Shown: positions 39,220 through 48,133, counted from the stretch's first letter. The stretch: 64,000 nucleotides of DNA from Bifidobacterium vespertilionis (GCF_008698145.1 NZ_RZNZ01000004.1:62001-126000), one strand, 5' to 3'. Program-made: numbers and translations. Notes: a model not told the origin generated them from the sequence alone.

Positions 39220-40521
39220 ATGAGCACCGCACCGAGACTTCAGGCCGCCAAGAGGGATTGGGGCCACGACGAAACCGGATGCACCGTGCTGCATATCGAC
39301 ATGGATGCCTTCTACGCCTCGCTGGAGATGGCACGGCATCCGGAGCTCAGGGGCAAGCCGGTGATCATCGGCACGGGCACGCGGTCGGTGGTGTCCGCGG
39401 CGAGCTATGAGGCCCGCAGGTACGGCATCAATTCAGCGATGGCGTCGGCCCGGGCGCGGCAGCTGTGCCCCGACGGGATCTTCCTGCCTGTGGACATGGC
39501 CTACTACCGCGAGCAGTCGCGCCGCATCTTCACCGAAGTGTTCGAGCAGGTGACCAACCGGATCGAGAAGGTCTCGGTGGATGAGGGCTACATGGACGTG
39601 TCGGCGGCGCTGACGCAGTGGGACCGGCCGAGCGCGATCGGCGCGTGGATCCGCTCCGAGGTGTCACGGCGGTTCCATGTGACCTGCTCGGTGGGCGTGG
39701 CGGGCAACAAGCTCGTGGCCAAGATGGCCTCCACCAACGCCAAACCGGACGGCATGCTGGTGATCCCACTGGCGAGGCACGCCGAGTTCGTGCAGATGAT
39801 GCCGCTGCGGGGCATCCCCGGCATCGGACCGTCGCTGGAGAAGCGGCTCAAGGCATGGGGCGTCAACACCGTGGCGGATCTGGCCGCGATGGATGAGACA
39901 GCGCTCGCGCAGGCATGCGGATCGGTCACGGGCGCGCACGGGCTGTGGCTGGCATCCCGTGGCATCGACGAGCGGCGGGTGACGCCCTACACGCCGGAGA
40001 AGTCGGTGGGCGCCGAGCGGACGTTCAGCGCCGACACGCGATCGCTGCGGCAGGTGCGCGATCTGCTGCGGTGGGCGTGCGACGATGTGGCGTCCACCTT
40101 GCGCCGGCGCGGACTCATGGCCCGAACGCTGACGGTCAAGCTACGGTTCGCCGATCTGAGCTACCAGACGCGAGCGCACACGCTGGAGCAGCCATTCGAC
40201 ACGGCTGGCGTGATGCTGCCCGAGGCCGTGCGACTGCTGCGCGGCATGCTGGGCATGGATGCGGGTGCCTCCGCGAGCGCCGGAACCGATGCAACACTGC
40301 CCAAACTGATCCGCCTGGCCGGCGTGAGCGCGAGTGGGCTGACCGAGGCGCGCGAGACCGTGATCCAGCCCTCTTTGGAGGACCTGATGGAGGAGCACGA
40401 CGCCGTCGGCAAGCGTCCCGGCGATGGCACCACCAAACCGCAACGGCTCAACCGCGCCGAACAGGCGTTGGATGCGGTCCGAGCGCGGTTCGGCAGCGGC
40501 GCGGCCAGTTTGGGGATCTAA
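39220..40521 (+). CDS. dinB: DNA polymerase IV
   Basis: An error-prone Y-family polymerase for lesion bypass, 433 residues. The catalytic acids are in HIDMDAFYASLE and VSVDEGYMDVS; the thumb helix-hairpin-helix (LRGIPGIGPSLEKRLKAWG) and the little-finger domain follow. The C-terminus lacks a clear beta-clamp pentapeptide beyond a possible QRLNRA-type stretch. MSTAPRLQAAKRDW at 39220 is the preferred start over upstream in-frame codons, since homology begins soon after. No LexA box was identified upstream. Confidence 0.93.
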   Translation: MSTAPRLQAAKRDWGHDETGCTVLHIDMDAFYASLEMARHPELRGKPVIIGTGTRSVVSAASYEARRYGINSAMASARARQLCPDGIFLPVDMAYYREQSRRIFTEVFEQVTNRIEKVSVDEGYMDVSAALTQWDRPSAIGAWIRSEVSRRFHVTCSVGVAGNKLVAKMASTNAKPDGMLVIPLARHAEFVQMMPLRGIPGIGPSLEKRLKAWGVNTVADLAAMDETALAQACGSVTGAHGLWLASRGIDERRVTPYTPEKSVGAERTFSADTRSLRQVRDLLRWACDDVASTLRRRGLMARTLTVKLRFADLSYQTRAHTLEQPFDTAGVMLPEAVRLLRGMLGMDAGASASAGTDATLPKLIRLAGVSASGLTEARETVIQPSLEDLMEEHDAVGKRPGDGTTKPQRLNRAEQALDAVRARFGSGAASLGI

Positions 40522-40621
40522 TACCGGCCTCTCGGGCAGTCACGCCCGGAAATCACACGCCGAAACCACACGCCGGAAGACTCGGACGCGTATCGGATGC
40601 CACGCATGCCTCCGTTTTCAT

Positions 40622-40844
40622 GGGTATTCGTCAAAGTGGGGGCGGATTTCGCTACTTGCGGCGCGATATACATCAAAGTGGGGGCGCCGGAACGATGCAT
40701 CCACGAATACGGCGTCACGTCATTCCGCGGTTTTGGCCGCTTGCACAACGCCGAATATCCGGCATTGCCCTCGCGCGACGCCCCCACTTTGATGTATATC
40801 GTCATGCAAACCCCGAAATCCGCCCCCACTTTGACGAATAGCCC
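40622..40844. repeat. Nested inverted-repeat element with a CAAAGTGGGGGCG core
   Basis: The outer arms (40622-40650 and 40815-40844) are near-perfect inverted repeats of about 29 bases. Inner arms (40665-40686 and 40779-40800) are a perfect 22-base pair. All four arms share TCAAAGTGGGGGCG. The internal 90 bases are unique. No transposase is present. It could be a fold-back or MITE-like element, or a large bidirectional termination structure. Confidence 0.8.
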
Positions 40845-40930
40845 AAGATCGGGCCACAATCAAGCAAGACTCAAGTCATCCGCGCACGTTCACGAGGCGT
40901 CGCTTAGAACTCCTTCGAGGGATCACGTCG

Positions 40931-40974
40931 CAAAAGGCCCCACGGAATCCCCATCAGGGGAATCCGCGGGGCCT
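40931..40974 (-). terminator. Terminator of dapC
   Basis: An 18-base-pair stem with two mismatches (40935-40952 with 40957-40974) around ATCA. AAAA at 40932-40935 gives a short T-run on the minus strand. It lies 20 bases past dapC. Confidence 0.75.
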
Positions 40975-40993
40975 GGCGGACATCACGAGGATG

Positions 40994-42178
40994 TTATGCG
41001 CGGTTCCGCAGTCGTTCGGCGGCCAAGTCGACCACCGCATCGGTGGCGGTGGCGGCGAAGCGCAGGTATTCGGGCGCGGAGTAGAACTCGCCGGGGCTGG
41101 GCACGATGCCCAGCTCGGCCAGATCGGCCATGTCCTTCCAGCAGTCGCCGCTCAGCGCGCGCACCCACACGTACAGTGCGCCTTGGGGCATATGGGCGTC
41201 GTACCCGTATGCGCGCAAGGCATCCACAAGGGTGGCAAGACGTCGGCGGTAGCGCTCCCACTGCTCGTGCACGGAGACCACATCGCGCAGCCCGGCGGCC
41301 ATGGCGGCCTGCACCGGCCCGGGGATGATCTGGCCGATCTGCTTGCGATAGTCAATCATTTCGGCGACCAGCGCGGCATCGCCGGCCACCAATGCGGTGC
41401 GATAACCGGCCATGTTGGACTGCTTGCTCAGCGAATAGAGCACCAGCACGCCGCTGGCATCTCCCCCGCACACCTGATCGGACAGGGCGCACGGCGTGGC
41501 GGTGAGCGAGAAGGCGTTGGCCGCGGCGGGCTCGTTGGAGTCGACCGCAGGCGTCCCCTCCATGCCGCGCCAGTCCATGAGCGCGTAGCATTCGTCGGAC
41601 AGCACCACGGCGCCGATGCGTCGTGCGGCGCCGACGATCCCGGCCATTTGCGCGGCGGACAGCACCTCGCCGGAAGGATTGCACGGCGAGTTGACCCACA
41701 CGGCCTTGACTCCGGGCTCGTTCGCCCATGAATCGACATCGGCCACGTCATCGACCTTGAGCACGGTGGCGCCGGCCAGCTGCGTGCCGATCTCATAGGT
41801 CGGATAGGAGACGCGCGGCTGCACCACCACGTCGCCCGGTCCCAGATGCAGCAGCGAGGCCATCAGGGCCACGCCCTCCTTGGAACCGACCGTGGGCACC
41901 ACGCGGGCGCCGACGGCCTTCAGATCGACGCCGCGCAGATGGCGGAACCACTCGGCGATGGCGTCCTGCAGGTCCTTGGTGCCGACGGTGACCGGATAGC
42001 CGTGGGCGTTCGGCGCGTCGGAGGCGGCGGCGAGCGCGCCGGCTACCGATGCCGGCACGGGGTCGACGGGAGAGCCGACGGACAGATCGGCCATGCCCCC
42101 GGGCACGGCGGAGGCGATTGTCTTGAACTCGGCGATGCGTCCCCAGTCATAGGGGGAGGAAAAGGCGTGGAATCCCAT
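40994..42178 (-). CDS. dapC: Succinyldiaminopimelate transaminase (class I/II aminotransferase)
   Basis: A 394-residue PLP enzyme with the Schiff-base Lys252 in YSLSKQSNMAGYR, the NSPCNPSGEVLS Asn/Pro segment and VVLSDECYALMDW. The sequence and its place next to fdxA match the actinobacterial DapC, which transaminates N-succinyl-2-amino-6-oxopimelate in lysine and peptidoglycan precursor synthesis. A broader aminotransferase role cannot be excluded. It follows fdxA by 29 bases in one transcript. Confidence 0.9.
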   Translation of the reverse strand: MGFHAFSSPYDWGRIAEFKTIASAVPGGMADLSVGSPVDPVPASVAGALAAASDAPNAHGYPVTVGTKDLQDAIAEWFRHLRGVDLKAVGARVVPTVGSKEGVALMASLLHLGPGDVVVQPRVSYPTYEIGTQLAGATVLKVDDVADVDSWANEPGVKAVWVNSPCNPSGEVLSAAQMAGIVGAARRIGAVVLSDECYALMDWRGMEGTPAVDSNEPAAANAFSLTATPCALSDQVCGGDASGVLVLYSLSKQSNMAGYRTALVAGDAALVAEMIDYRKQIGQIIPGPVQAAMAAGLRDVVSVHEQWERYRRRLATLVDALRAYGYDAHMPQGALYVWVRALSGDCWKDMADLAELGIVPSPGEFYSAPEYLRFAATATDAVVDLAAERLRNRA

Positions 42179-42207
42179 ATCGCTGGTGTTGTTGCGACGT
42201 GGCGGGA

Positions 42208-42531
42208 TCAGGCCTGGTTCTGCGGGGGCAGCTCCTCGACCTGCTTGGGGTCCTTGCCGATCGGACCGGCGGCGGAGGCACCGCCCAGATCGCCCACCTC
42301 ATCGAAGAACTCGATGGCGGCATCCTTGCACCAGGCCCACTCGTCCGGCAGATCGTCCTCGTAGAAGATGGCCTCGGTGGGGCACACGGGCTCGCAGGCG
42401 CCGCAATCGACGCACTCGTTCGGGTTGATGTACAGCGAGCGCTTGCCCTCGTAGATGCAATCGACCGGGCACTCGTCCACGCAGGCCTTGTCACGGACAT
42501 CGACGCACGGCTGGGCGACAACGTACGGCAT
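42208..42531 (-). CDS. fdxA: 7Fe-type ferredoxin
   Basis: A 107-residue electron carrier. Cys residues in CVDVRDKACVDECPVDC and CVDCGACEPVCP provide a [3Fe-4S] and a [4Fe-4S] cluster; the start MPYVVAQPCVDVRDKACV is typical of actinobacterial FdxA. The C-terminal 40 residues are acidic. It precedes dapC, an arrangement widespread in Actinobacteria. Confidence 0.95.
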   Translation of the reverse strand: MPYVVAQPCVDVRDKACVDECPVDCIYEGKRSLYINPNECVDCGACEPVCPTEAIFYEDDLPDEWAWCKDAAIEFFDEVGDLGGASAAGPIGKDPKQVEELPPQNQA

Positions 42532-42669
42532 GATTCCTCCTCAATGTCAAATCCTCGTTGCGGCGATCGACGCCGCTTTGCTGCATTCCAGAGTACGCCG
42601 GGGCTCGGATGGACAGCGGGGCCAGGACGCAAATTCCGAGGCCGGCCGAAGGCGCTCCGCGGATTGCCG

Positions 42670-44322
42670 TTATTCGGTGGGACCGTCTTTGAAGATGACG
42701 ACACCCTGCATCGCGTTGCGCTCGTTGTTGGCGCGGGCGCCGTTGACGGTTTCGAGGACCAGGTCGCGGAAATCGGCGTCGACGACTGCGGCGGACTCGT
42801 CGAGGAGACGGCCAGCGTTGAAGTCGATCCAGCGGTGCTTCTTGGTGGCGAGGGGGGTGTTGGTGGCCACCTTGAGGGTGGGGACGAAGCAGCCGAAGGG
42901 AGTGCCGCGGCCGGTGGTGAAGAGGATGATCTGGCAGCCGGCGGAGGCCATGGCGGTGGTGGAGACCATGTCGTTGCCGGGGGTCTCCATGAGGCTCAGG
43001 CCGTTGCGGCGCAGGCGCTCGCCGTACCAGAGGACATCCTCGACCTCGCACTTGCCGCCCTTGCGGATGCAACCGAGGGACTTGTCCTCGAGGGTGGTGA
43101 TGCCGCCGGCCTTGTTGCCCGGGGAGGGGTTGTCGGAGATGATCTCGCCGTACTTGCGGAAGTGGTCCTTGAACTTGTTGATGAGGCGGACCACGTCGTG
43201 GAAGACGCCCTCATCGCGGGCCTGGGACATGAGGACCGTTTCGGCGCCGAACATTTCGGGGACCTCGGAGAGGATGACGGAGCCGCCCTGGGAGACGACC
43301 CATTCGGCGAACCGGCCCACGAGCGGATTGGCGGTGATGCCGCTCATGCCGTCGGAGCCGCCGCATTCCACGCCCACCTTGAGCTCGCTCATGGGGATTT
43401 CGACGCGCTCGTCGTTGGCGGCGGCGTCGTTGAGCTCCTCGAGCAACTGGGCGGCGGTTTCGAACTCGTCCTCCATGTCCTGGCAGATCATGAAGCGGGT
43501 GCGCTCGGGCACATACTCGTGCATGCCCTCCTTCATGAGGTCCATCTGGTTGTTCTCGCATCCGAGGCCCACGAGCAGCACACCGCCCGCGTTGGGATGC
43601 TCGGCGATGCCGCGCAGGGTGTTCTGCGTCCAGACGAGGTCGCCGCCGAGCTGGGAGCAGCCGTAGGGGTGGCGGGCGACGATCACGGAGTCGAAGTTGC
43701 CGTTGTCCGGGTGCAGGGCGCGGAAGGACCTGGCCATGGTGTCGCACAGGCCGTCGATGCATCCCACGGTGGGCACGATGTACAGGTCGTTGCGGATGCC
43801 GACCTTGCCGTTGGCGCGGCGGTAGCCCAGGAAGGTGGCGGTGGGCGTGCCGGGCTTGACGGTGTCGTCGGTGGGTTCGTACTCATACTCGAGGTTGGCG
43901 CCCAGATTGGTCCGGATGTTGTGGGTGTGGACCCATTCGCCCTTCTTGATGTCCTGCTTGGCGCGGCCGATCGCGAAACCGTACTTGACGACGTTCGTGC
44001 CCTCGGGGATGTCCTGAAGGGCGATCTTGTGGCCGCGCGGCACGTCGTTGAGGACGGTCAGCGGCTCGTGGCCTTCGACGGTGACGGTTTCGCCGGCCGC
44101 GATCGGTCGGGCCGCCACGCACACCATATCCCCCGGCGCGAGGAAGATGGTGTCGAGCCCGGTCTTTTCCGGGATCTCGGCGATATAGTCGTGCTGCTTG
44201 GCGCCCGCCGCACCGTCGCCGCACGTCGGGATGAACCCGGTGCTGGCGTCGATTCCCGGACGCAGCTCGGCACAGTTGCTGGTCGTGCTGTTCGCGTTGG
44301 TGTTCTGCTTCGTTGCGCTCAT
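42670..44322 (-). CDS. uxaA: Altronate/galactarate dehydratase family protein (UxaA-like)
   Basis: A protein of about 550 residues with an N-terminal SAF domain (LAPGDMVCVAARPIAAGETV, GHKIALQDI) and the large dehydratase domain (GYRRANGKVGIRNDLYIVPT, GLGCENNQMD, GVECGGSDGMSGITANP, GCQIILFTTGRGTPFG). UxaA dehydrates D-altronate to 2-keto-3-deoxygluconate in galacturonate breakdown, which would fit the pectin locus downstream. No uxaB, uxaC or KDG kinase is in the window, so the altronate call is inferred. The ATG at 44322 is inside an 18-base palindrome; no good ribosome-binding site is seen. Confidence 0.82.
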   Translation of the reverse strand: MSATKQNTNANSTTSNCAELRPGIDASTGFIPTCGDGAAGAKQHDYIAEIPEKTGLDTIFLAPGDMVCVAARPIAAGETVTVEGHEPLTVLNDVPRGHKIALQDIPEGTNVVKYGFAIGRAKQDIKKGEWVHTHNIRTNLGANLEYEYEPTDDTVKPGTPTATFLGYRRANGKVGIRNDLYIVPTVGCIDGLCDTMARSFRALHPDNGNFDSVIVARHPYGCSQLGGDLVWTQNTLRGIAEHPNAGGVLLVGLGCENNQMDLMKEGMHEYVPERTRFMICQDMEDEFETAAQLLEELNDAAANDERVEIPMSELKVGVECGGSDGMSGITANPLVGRFAEWVVSQGGSVILSEVPEMFGAETVLMSQARDEGVFHDVVRLINKFKDHFRKYGEIISDNPSPGNKAGGITTLEDKSLGCIRKGGKCEVEDVLWYGERLRRNGLSLMETPGNDMVSTTAMASAGCQIILFTTGRGTPFGCFVPTLKVATNTPLATKKHRWIDFNAGRLLDESAAVVDADFRDLVLETVNGARANNERNAMQGVVIFKDGPTE

Positions 44323-44337
44323 ACCATCAATGGTATG
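44320..44337. promoter_or_regulatory. Palindrome overlapping the uxaA start
   Basis: CATACCATCAATGGTATG has perfect 8-base arms around a CA centre. It overlaps the start codon and lies just after TTGACA on the minus strand. It has the form of a GntR-type operator; a bound protein would block initiation. Confidence 0.55.
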
Positions 44338-44439
44338 GACTGTCAATACCCCCGCGGCTCTTTGTTGCCATACATTGCAGAATGCGCTCGGGTGAGCGAG
44401 CGCGTCTCATCTTTCATTCCTTCCAACATGCCGCCCAAT

Positions 44440-44590
44440 CTTTCCAATCTGCGCCCCGATTTTCGCAGATTGGAAAGAATCTGCAGATTGGAACACGAAA
44501 AGCGGGCCGTAGACGCAGAATCCTTCCAATCCGCGATTTCAAGGATGCAGGTTGGAAAGAATGAACAGGTTGGAAAGAATATGCAGCATG
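44440..44590. repeat. 151-base TTGGAAAGAAT element, copy 1
   Basis: About 96 percent identical to 45721-45871, same orientation. It starts with a perfect 14-base-pair stem (CTTTCCAATCTGCG / CGCAGATTGGAAAG) and contains several TTGGAAAG units spaced about 17-20 bases apart plus inverted units. It lies downstream of the AbiEi/DUF559-like gene and upstream of uxaA. Confidence 0.85.
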
Positions 44591-44613
44591 GAAAGGCTAT
44601 GCAGTATGGGCGA

Positions 44614-45570
44614 TCAGCACTTCGGAACACCGGCGAGATCAAGTTTGAATCGCAGCGCTTCCGACTGCTCGGTAGCCTGTTTGAACGTCGTGCGCACGAA
44701 TCGGATGTCCCCGCGCAGCTGAATGCCGCTCTCGCGCTCTTTCTCGGCCAAAATCACATCCGTCACGTCGCGACCATCCGTCATCACAGGATTAACGTAT
44801 TTCTCTCGGCCGTCCAGTTCCAAGACGATCATCCGCCCATCGGGCAGAATCCACAAGAAATCCACACGCCAGCGCCTGCCGGTCACCGGATCGGTGATCC
44901 ACTGCTGCATCAGCGGAACCGCATAGCCCCACTGGATCAGCAGCGCCCGCACAATCGATTCGCCGCCATTCTCACTGCGCGGGTCGGCATGGGCGAATAC
45001 CTTGCGAGCCAAGCTGACTCCTTTGAAGCCGCGATGATTGGCAACGAACGTCTCCATCGCCGATCGAGCCAGTCCGTGGATGCGCATTGCGGCATCGCAG
45101 ATCGCCAACGCCTGATCAAACGGGAGCGTGCGCGCGCAATCGAAAACGGTTTGCAGGAGACCGGTGACCGGCAAGCCATTGCGCATCTCCGGCTCAAGAC
45201 TTGGCACCAGTAGAAATTTGAAGTACCTGCGATTGCGGCAATGCGATCGAAGATCCGTGGCCAGATAAACATGGTCGTGCATTCGATAGGTTTCATTCAA
45301 TCCCCATACCGCCGCAGCGCTGAGTCCCCCAAGCACCCACTTCCGATGCTTGGCGATCACCGCCCGCAAAATATGCATGATCTGTTCAATGTAGGGCAGC
45401 CCAGACCAGTACGACGGCCGTGCGAACAGATCGTCGCGAACCGCGATGAGCTCGCCGGCTTTTACACGGGCGCGTATGCTTCGCAACCCATTCGGGTCGC
45501 GTGTCCACAGACACATTCCGGAATTTTCCGCGTTGGTGATGGCGGTGGTCAATCGTTCATTGGCTTTCAT
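44614..45570 (-). CDS. AbiEi/DUF559-like protein (predicted nuclease fold), repeat-flanked
   Basis: A 318-residue cytoplasmic protein. Residues 1-60 resemble the winged-helix region of AbiEi-type antitoxins (LRSIRARVKAGELIAVRDDLFARPS), with WVLGGLSAAAVWGLN after it, as in the AbiEi middle part. The C-terminal part (VDFLWILPDGRMIVLELDGREKY) fits a DUF559/Vsr-like restriction-endonuclease fold with D and E-L-D candidate metal ligands. Similar proteins are frequent in Actinobacteria and are often annotated as antitoxins or hypothetical. No AbiEii toxin gene is adjacent. Two 151-base direct repeats flank it, which hints at mobility. The ATG at 45570 was chosen as homology-like sequence begins there; upstream frame is shadow. 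Confidence 0.65.
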   Translation of the reverse strand: MKANERLTTAITNAENSGMCLWTRDPNGLRSIRARVKAGELIAVRDDLFARPSYWSGLPYIEQIMHILRAVIAKHRKWVLGGLSAAAVWGLNETYRMHDHVYLATDLRSHCRNRRYFKFLLVPSLEPEMRNGLPVTGLLQTVFDCARTLPFDQALAICDAAMRIHGLARSAMETFVANHRGFKGVSLARKVFAHADPRSENGGESIVRALLIQWGYAVPLMQQWITDPVTGRRWRVDFLWILPDGRMIVLELDGREKYVNPVMTDGRDVTDVILAEKERESGIQLRGDIRFVRTTFKQATEQSEALRFKLDLAGVPKC

Positions 45571-45720
45571 GCCCCGTACGCTATCCGCAATCGTCCATAT
45601 GCCGCCAGCTGATCGGAGCACTGTGGTCGAATGGCTCCCCCCAATTTGATCTCCGGGCGTGTCGCGCTGCCGATCGTGCACATGTGCATAACTCGGCCCA
45701 TCATTATCCAGACACCTGAC

Positions 45721-45871
45721 CTTTCCAATCTGCGCCCCGATTTTCGCAGGTTGGAAAGAATGTGCAGATTGGAACACGAAAAGCGGGCCGTAGACGCGGA
45801 ACCTTTCCAATCCGCGATTTCAAGGATGCAGGTTGGAAAGAATTGACAGGTTGGAAAGAATATGCAGCATG
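45721..45871. repeat. 151-base TTGGAAAGAAT element, copy 2
   Basis: Direct repeat of 44440-44590, equal in length, with about six differences. One change in the first stem (CGCAG-G-TTGGAAAG) leaves a G-T pair, so the hairpin is retained. Confidence 0.85.
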
Positions 45872-45898
45872 AGCAAGAGCTGCCGGCAAACCGCATGG

Positions 45899-45942
45899 AA
45901 AAGCCCCATCCGGAGGGGAAAGACGATCTCCGGATGGGGTGG
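45899..45942 (-). terminator. Terminator of the Lpl-type permease operon
   Basis: CCCCATCCGGAG (45904-45915) pairs with CTCCGGATGGGG (45928-45939). The AAAA at 45899-45902 gives a T-run on the minus strand. It ends the binding protein-permease-permease transcript. Confidence 0.75.
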
Positions 45943-46026
45943 CTTTGGATTGGCGCGAGTCGGCGGCACGGAATCGGCGGCGCGGCGCGCAATGGGCGGA
46001 ACTCAGTCCAAGGCTCAGCCCAAGGC

Positions 46027-46977
46027 TCAGCCCTTGACGGCCCCGAGCAGGACGCCCTTGTTGAAGTACTTCTGCAGGAACGGGTAGATCACCAGCAGCG
46101 GCAGGGAGGACACGAAGATCACGCCGTACTTGATCTTGTCCGCGAGCTCCTGCTGGGCGGCCGCGTCGAGCGACGCGGAGCCCTCGGCGCCGGTCTGGTT
46201 GGACAGCAGAATCGCCTGCAGCACGTTCTGCAGGGGCTTCCTCGAGTCGTCGTTGATGTACATCAGGCCCGTGAAGAACTCGTTCCAGTGGGCCACGAAG
46301 TAGTACAGGGCCACCACCGCGATCACCGCGCTGGACAGGGGCAGCACGATCTTGAGGAAGTAGCCGCCGTAGCTCATGCCGTCCACCTTCGCGGAGTCGA
46401 ACAGCTCCTCCGGGACGGCGGTCTCGAAGAACGAGCGGGCGATGATCAGGTTGTACACGTTGACGGCGGACGGCAGGATGAACACCAGCCAGTTGTCCAC
46501 CAGGCCCAGGGACTTGAACAGGAGGTAGGTGGGGATCATGCCGCCGGAGACGAACATGGTCAGCGAAAAGAAGAACAGGACCACGCGGCGGACCTTGCCG
46601 AGCTCCTTGCGCGACAGGGCGAATGCGGCGGGCAGGGTGACGAGCATGTTGAGCGCGGTGCCCACGACCGAGTAGACGATCGTGTTGCGGTAGCCGTCCC
46701 AGATGCGCGTGTCGGCGAAGATCTCGCGGTAGCCGTCCCAGTTGAACCCGACGGGCAGGAGGGTGACCTTGCCGAGGTTGACGGCGTTCTGGTCGGACAC
46801 CGAGGCGATGAGGATGAACCAGATCGGGTAGGTGATGATGACCACGATGGCCGCGAGCAGGAGCCAGATGATGACGTCGACGATGTGGTCGGACAGCTTC
46901 TTCTGCATGCGGTAGTGGTTCCAGGGGATATCGCCGGCGGGCAGCTTGGCGGGCGCGGTGGCGTTGGTGCTGGTCAT
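46027..46977 (-). CDS. Carbohydrate ABC transporter permease (LplC/YtcP type)
   Basis: A 316-residue inner-membrane protein with six helices. The EAA loop that docks to the ATPase is ELFDSAKVDGMSYGGYFLKI. Sequence and gene order match the Lpl/Ytc group of transporters, which in other Gram-positives move pectin- and rhamnogalacturonan-derived oligosaccharides. Third gene after the binding protein and the other permease. No ATPase is encoded nearby, so a shared MsmK-like ATPase is presumably used. Confidence 0.92.
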   Translation of the reverse strand: MTSTNATAPAKLPAGDIPWNHYRMQKKLSDHIVDVIIWLLLAAIVVIITYPIWFILIASVSDQNAVNLGKVTLLPVGFNWDGYREIFADTRIWDGYRNTIVYSVVGTALNMLVTLPAAFALSRKELGKVRRVVLFFFSLTMFVSGGMIPTYLLFKSLGLVDNWLVFILPSAVNVYNLIIARSFFETAVPEELFDSAKVDGMSYGGYFLKIVLPLSSAVIAVVALYYFVAHWNEFFTGLMYINDDSRKPLQNVLQAILLSNQTGAEGSASLDAAAQQELADKIKYGVIFVSSLPLLVIYPFLQKYFNKGVLLGAVKG

Positions 46978-47008
46978 GATGTGTGTCTTCCTTTCCCTTG
47001 AAGACCGG

Positions 47009-47995
47009 TTAGAAGATGCTCACGTCGGACGCGCGGCGGGCGATCCAGTTGGCCGCGAGCACGAAGCACAGGTTGATGACGGTGTTGAACAGGCCGATGG
47101 CCGTGGCGTAGGAGAACTGGCTGGAGAGGATGCCGATCTTGTAGGTGTACGTGGAGATGACCTCGGAGACCTGCATGTTGAACGGGTTCTGCATGAGGTA
47201 GACCTTCTCGAAGCCCACATTGAGGACCTTGCCCATATCCATGATCAGCAGGATGATCGAGGTGGGCAGGATGGTGGGGATGTCCACGTAGCGGATGAGC
47301 TGGAGGCGGGAGGCGCCGTCCATCTTGGCGGCCTCGTACAGGGAGGTGTCCACGCCGGAGAGGGCCGCGAGGTAGATGATCGATCCCCAGCCCATCCCCT
47401 GCCAGATGCCGGACAGCCAGTACAGTGGCGTGAACCAGGCCTCGATGTTGAGCAGGTTGTCCGGGCCGGCCACGCGGCCGATGAATCCGGACTTGGGGTC
47501 GAGGAAGATGGTGAGCATGGTCACGATCACGACCATGGAGATGAAGTGGGGCATGTAGGTGATCGTCTGGATGAAGCCCTTGATCTTCTTGCCGGCGAGC
47601 TGGTTGAGCAGCAGGGCCAGGATGATCGGGGCGAAGAAGCCCATGACCAGGCTCCACAGGGAGATGCGCACGGTGTTGGTCAGGGTCTGCACGAAGTTCG
47701 GGGAGGAGAAGAACTGTTCGAAGTACTTGAACCCGACCCAGTCGCCGTCGAAGCCGCCGGAGCGGGAGTTCTTGCGGAAGGCGAGCTGCAGGCCGTACAG
47801 GGGGATGTAGTGGAAGATGAACACGAACACGACGGCCGGGATGAACATCAGCCACAGCTGCCAGTAGCTGCGGAAGTGGCCCATGATGCGCACGGGCAGC
47901 GGGCGGGAGCGCTTGATCGCGTCGTTGTCGGGAATCTCGCCGGACATCATGCCGGCCGCGGCCGCGTTTTTGGGCGCGTTGGACTTATGAGACAT
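47009..47995 (-). CDS. Carbohydrate ABC transporter permease (LplB type)
   Basis: A 328-residue inner-membrane protein with six helices; the EAA loop is LYEAAKMDGASRLQLIRYVD. GFKYFEQFFSSPNFVQTLTNTV is typical of LplB-like permeases. It is translated with the downstream permease (gap 31 bases) and lies 138 bases after the binding protein gene. Confidence 0.92.
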   Translation of the reverse strand: MSHKSNAPKNAAAAGMMSGEIPDNDAIKRSRPLPVRIMGHFRSYWQLWLMFIPAVVFVFIFHYIPLYGLQLAFRKNSRSGGFDGDWVGFKYFEQFFSSPNFVQTLTNTVRISLWSLVMGFFAPIILALLLNQLAGKKIKGFIQTITYMPHFISMVVIVTMLTIFLDPKSGFIGRVAGPDNLLNIEAWFTPLYWLSGIWQGMGWGSIIYLAALSGVDTSLYEAAKMDGASRLQLIRYVDIPTILPTSIILLIMDMGKVLNVGFEKVYLMQNPFNMQVSEVISTYTYKIGILSSQFSYATAIGLFNTVINLCFVLAANWIARRASDVSIF

Positions 47996-48133
47996 GTCTT
48001 TCCCCTAAAAATTGCGTTGGTTGAACGATGGAATCGGATCGGAGAGCCGATCGCAGGGATCGGAAAATCAGTGAGGGGGCTCCCGGCCCGCCCCGGGGTG
48101 GTGGTTGGGACGGGCCGGGGGCACGATTTGCTG

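Larger units (their letters stand above)
40522..40993. other. Gap between dinB and dapC
   Basis: The 472-base gap between these convergent genes holds the nested palindrome at 40622-40844 and the dapC terminator at 40931-40974. Nothing else is recognised. Confidence 0.6.
45571..46026. other. Gap with element copy 2 and a terminator
   Basis: The 456-base gap holds the second TTGGAAAGAAT element, the terminator of the permease operon at 45899-45942, and between 45571 and 45720 the probable promoter of the AbiEi/DUF559-like gene. No gene is supported. Confidence 0.55.

Noticed and set aside
40622-40844. Insertion sequence
   Set aside because: There is no transposase frame in or near the palindrome and no obvious target duplication. 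It was kept as a repeat only.
44316-44345. TTGACA-N17-TATGAG promoter for uxaA
   Set aside because: The -10 would overlap the start codon, placing transcription inside the gene with no downstream start that keeps the SAF domain. TTGACA may be chance or belong to an operator.
44440-44590. CRISPR array, because of repeated TTGGAAAGAAT units
   Set aside because: Units are too short and irregularly spaced, orientation alternates, and no cas genes are present. The same applies to the CTGGGCAGATC and GTCACGGGG sets.
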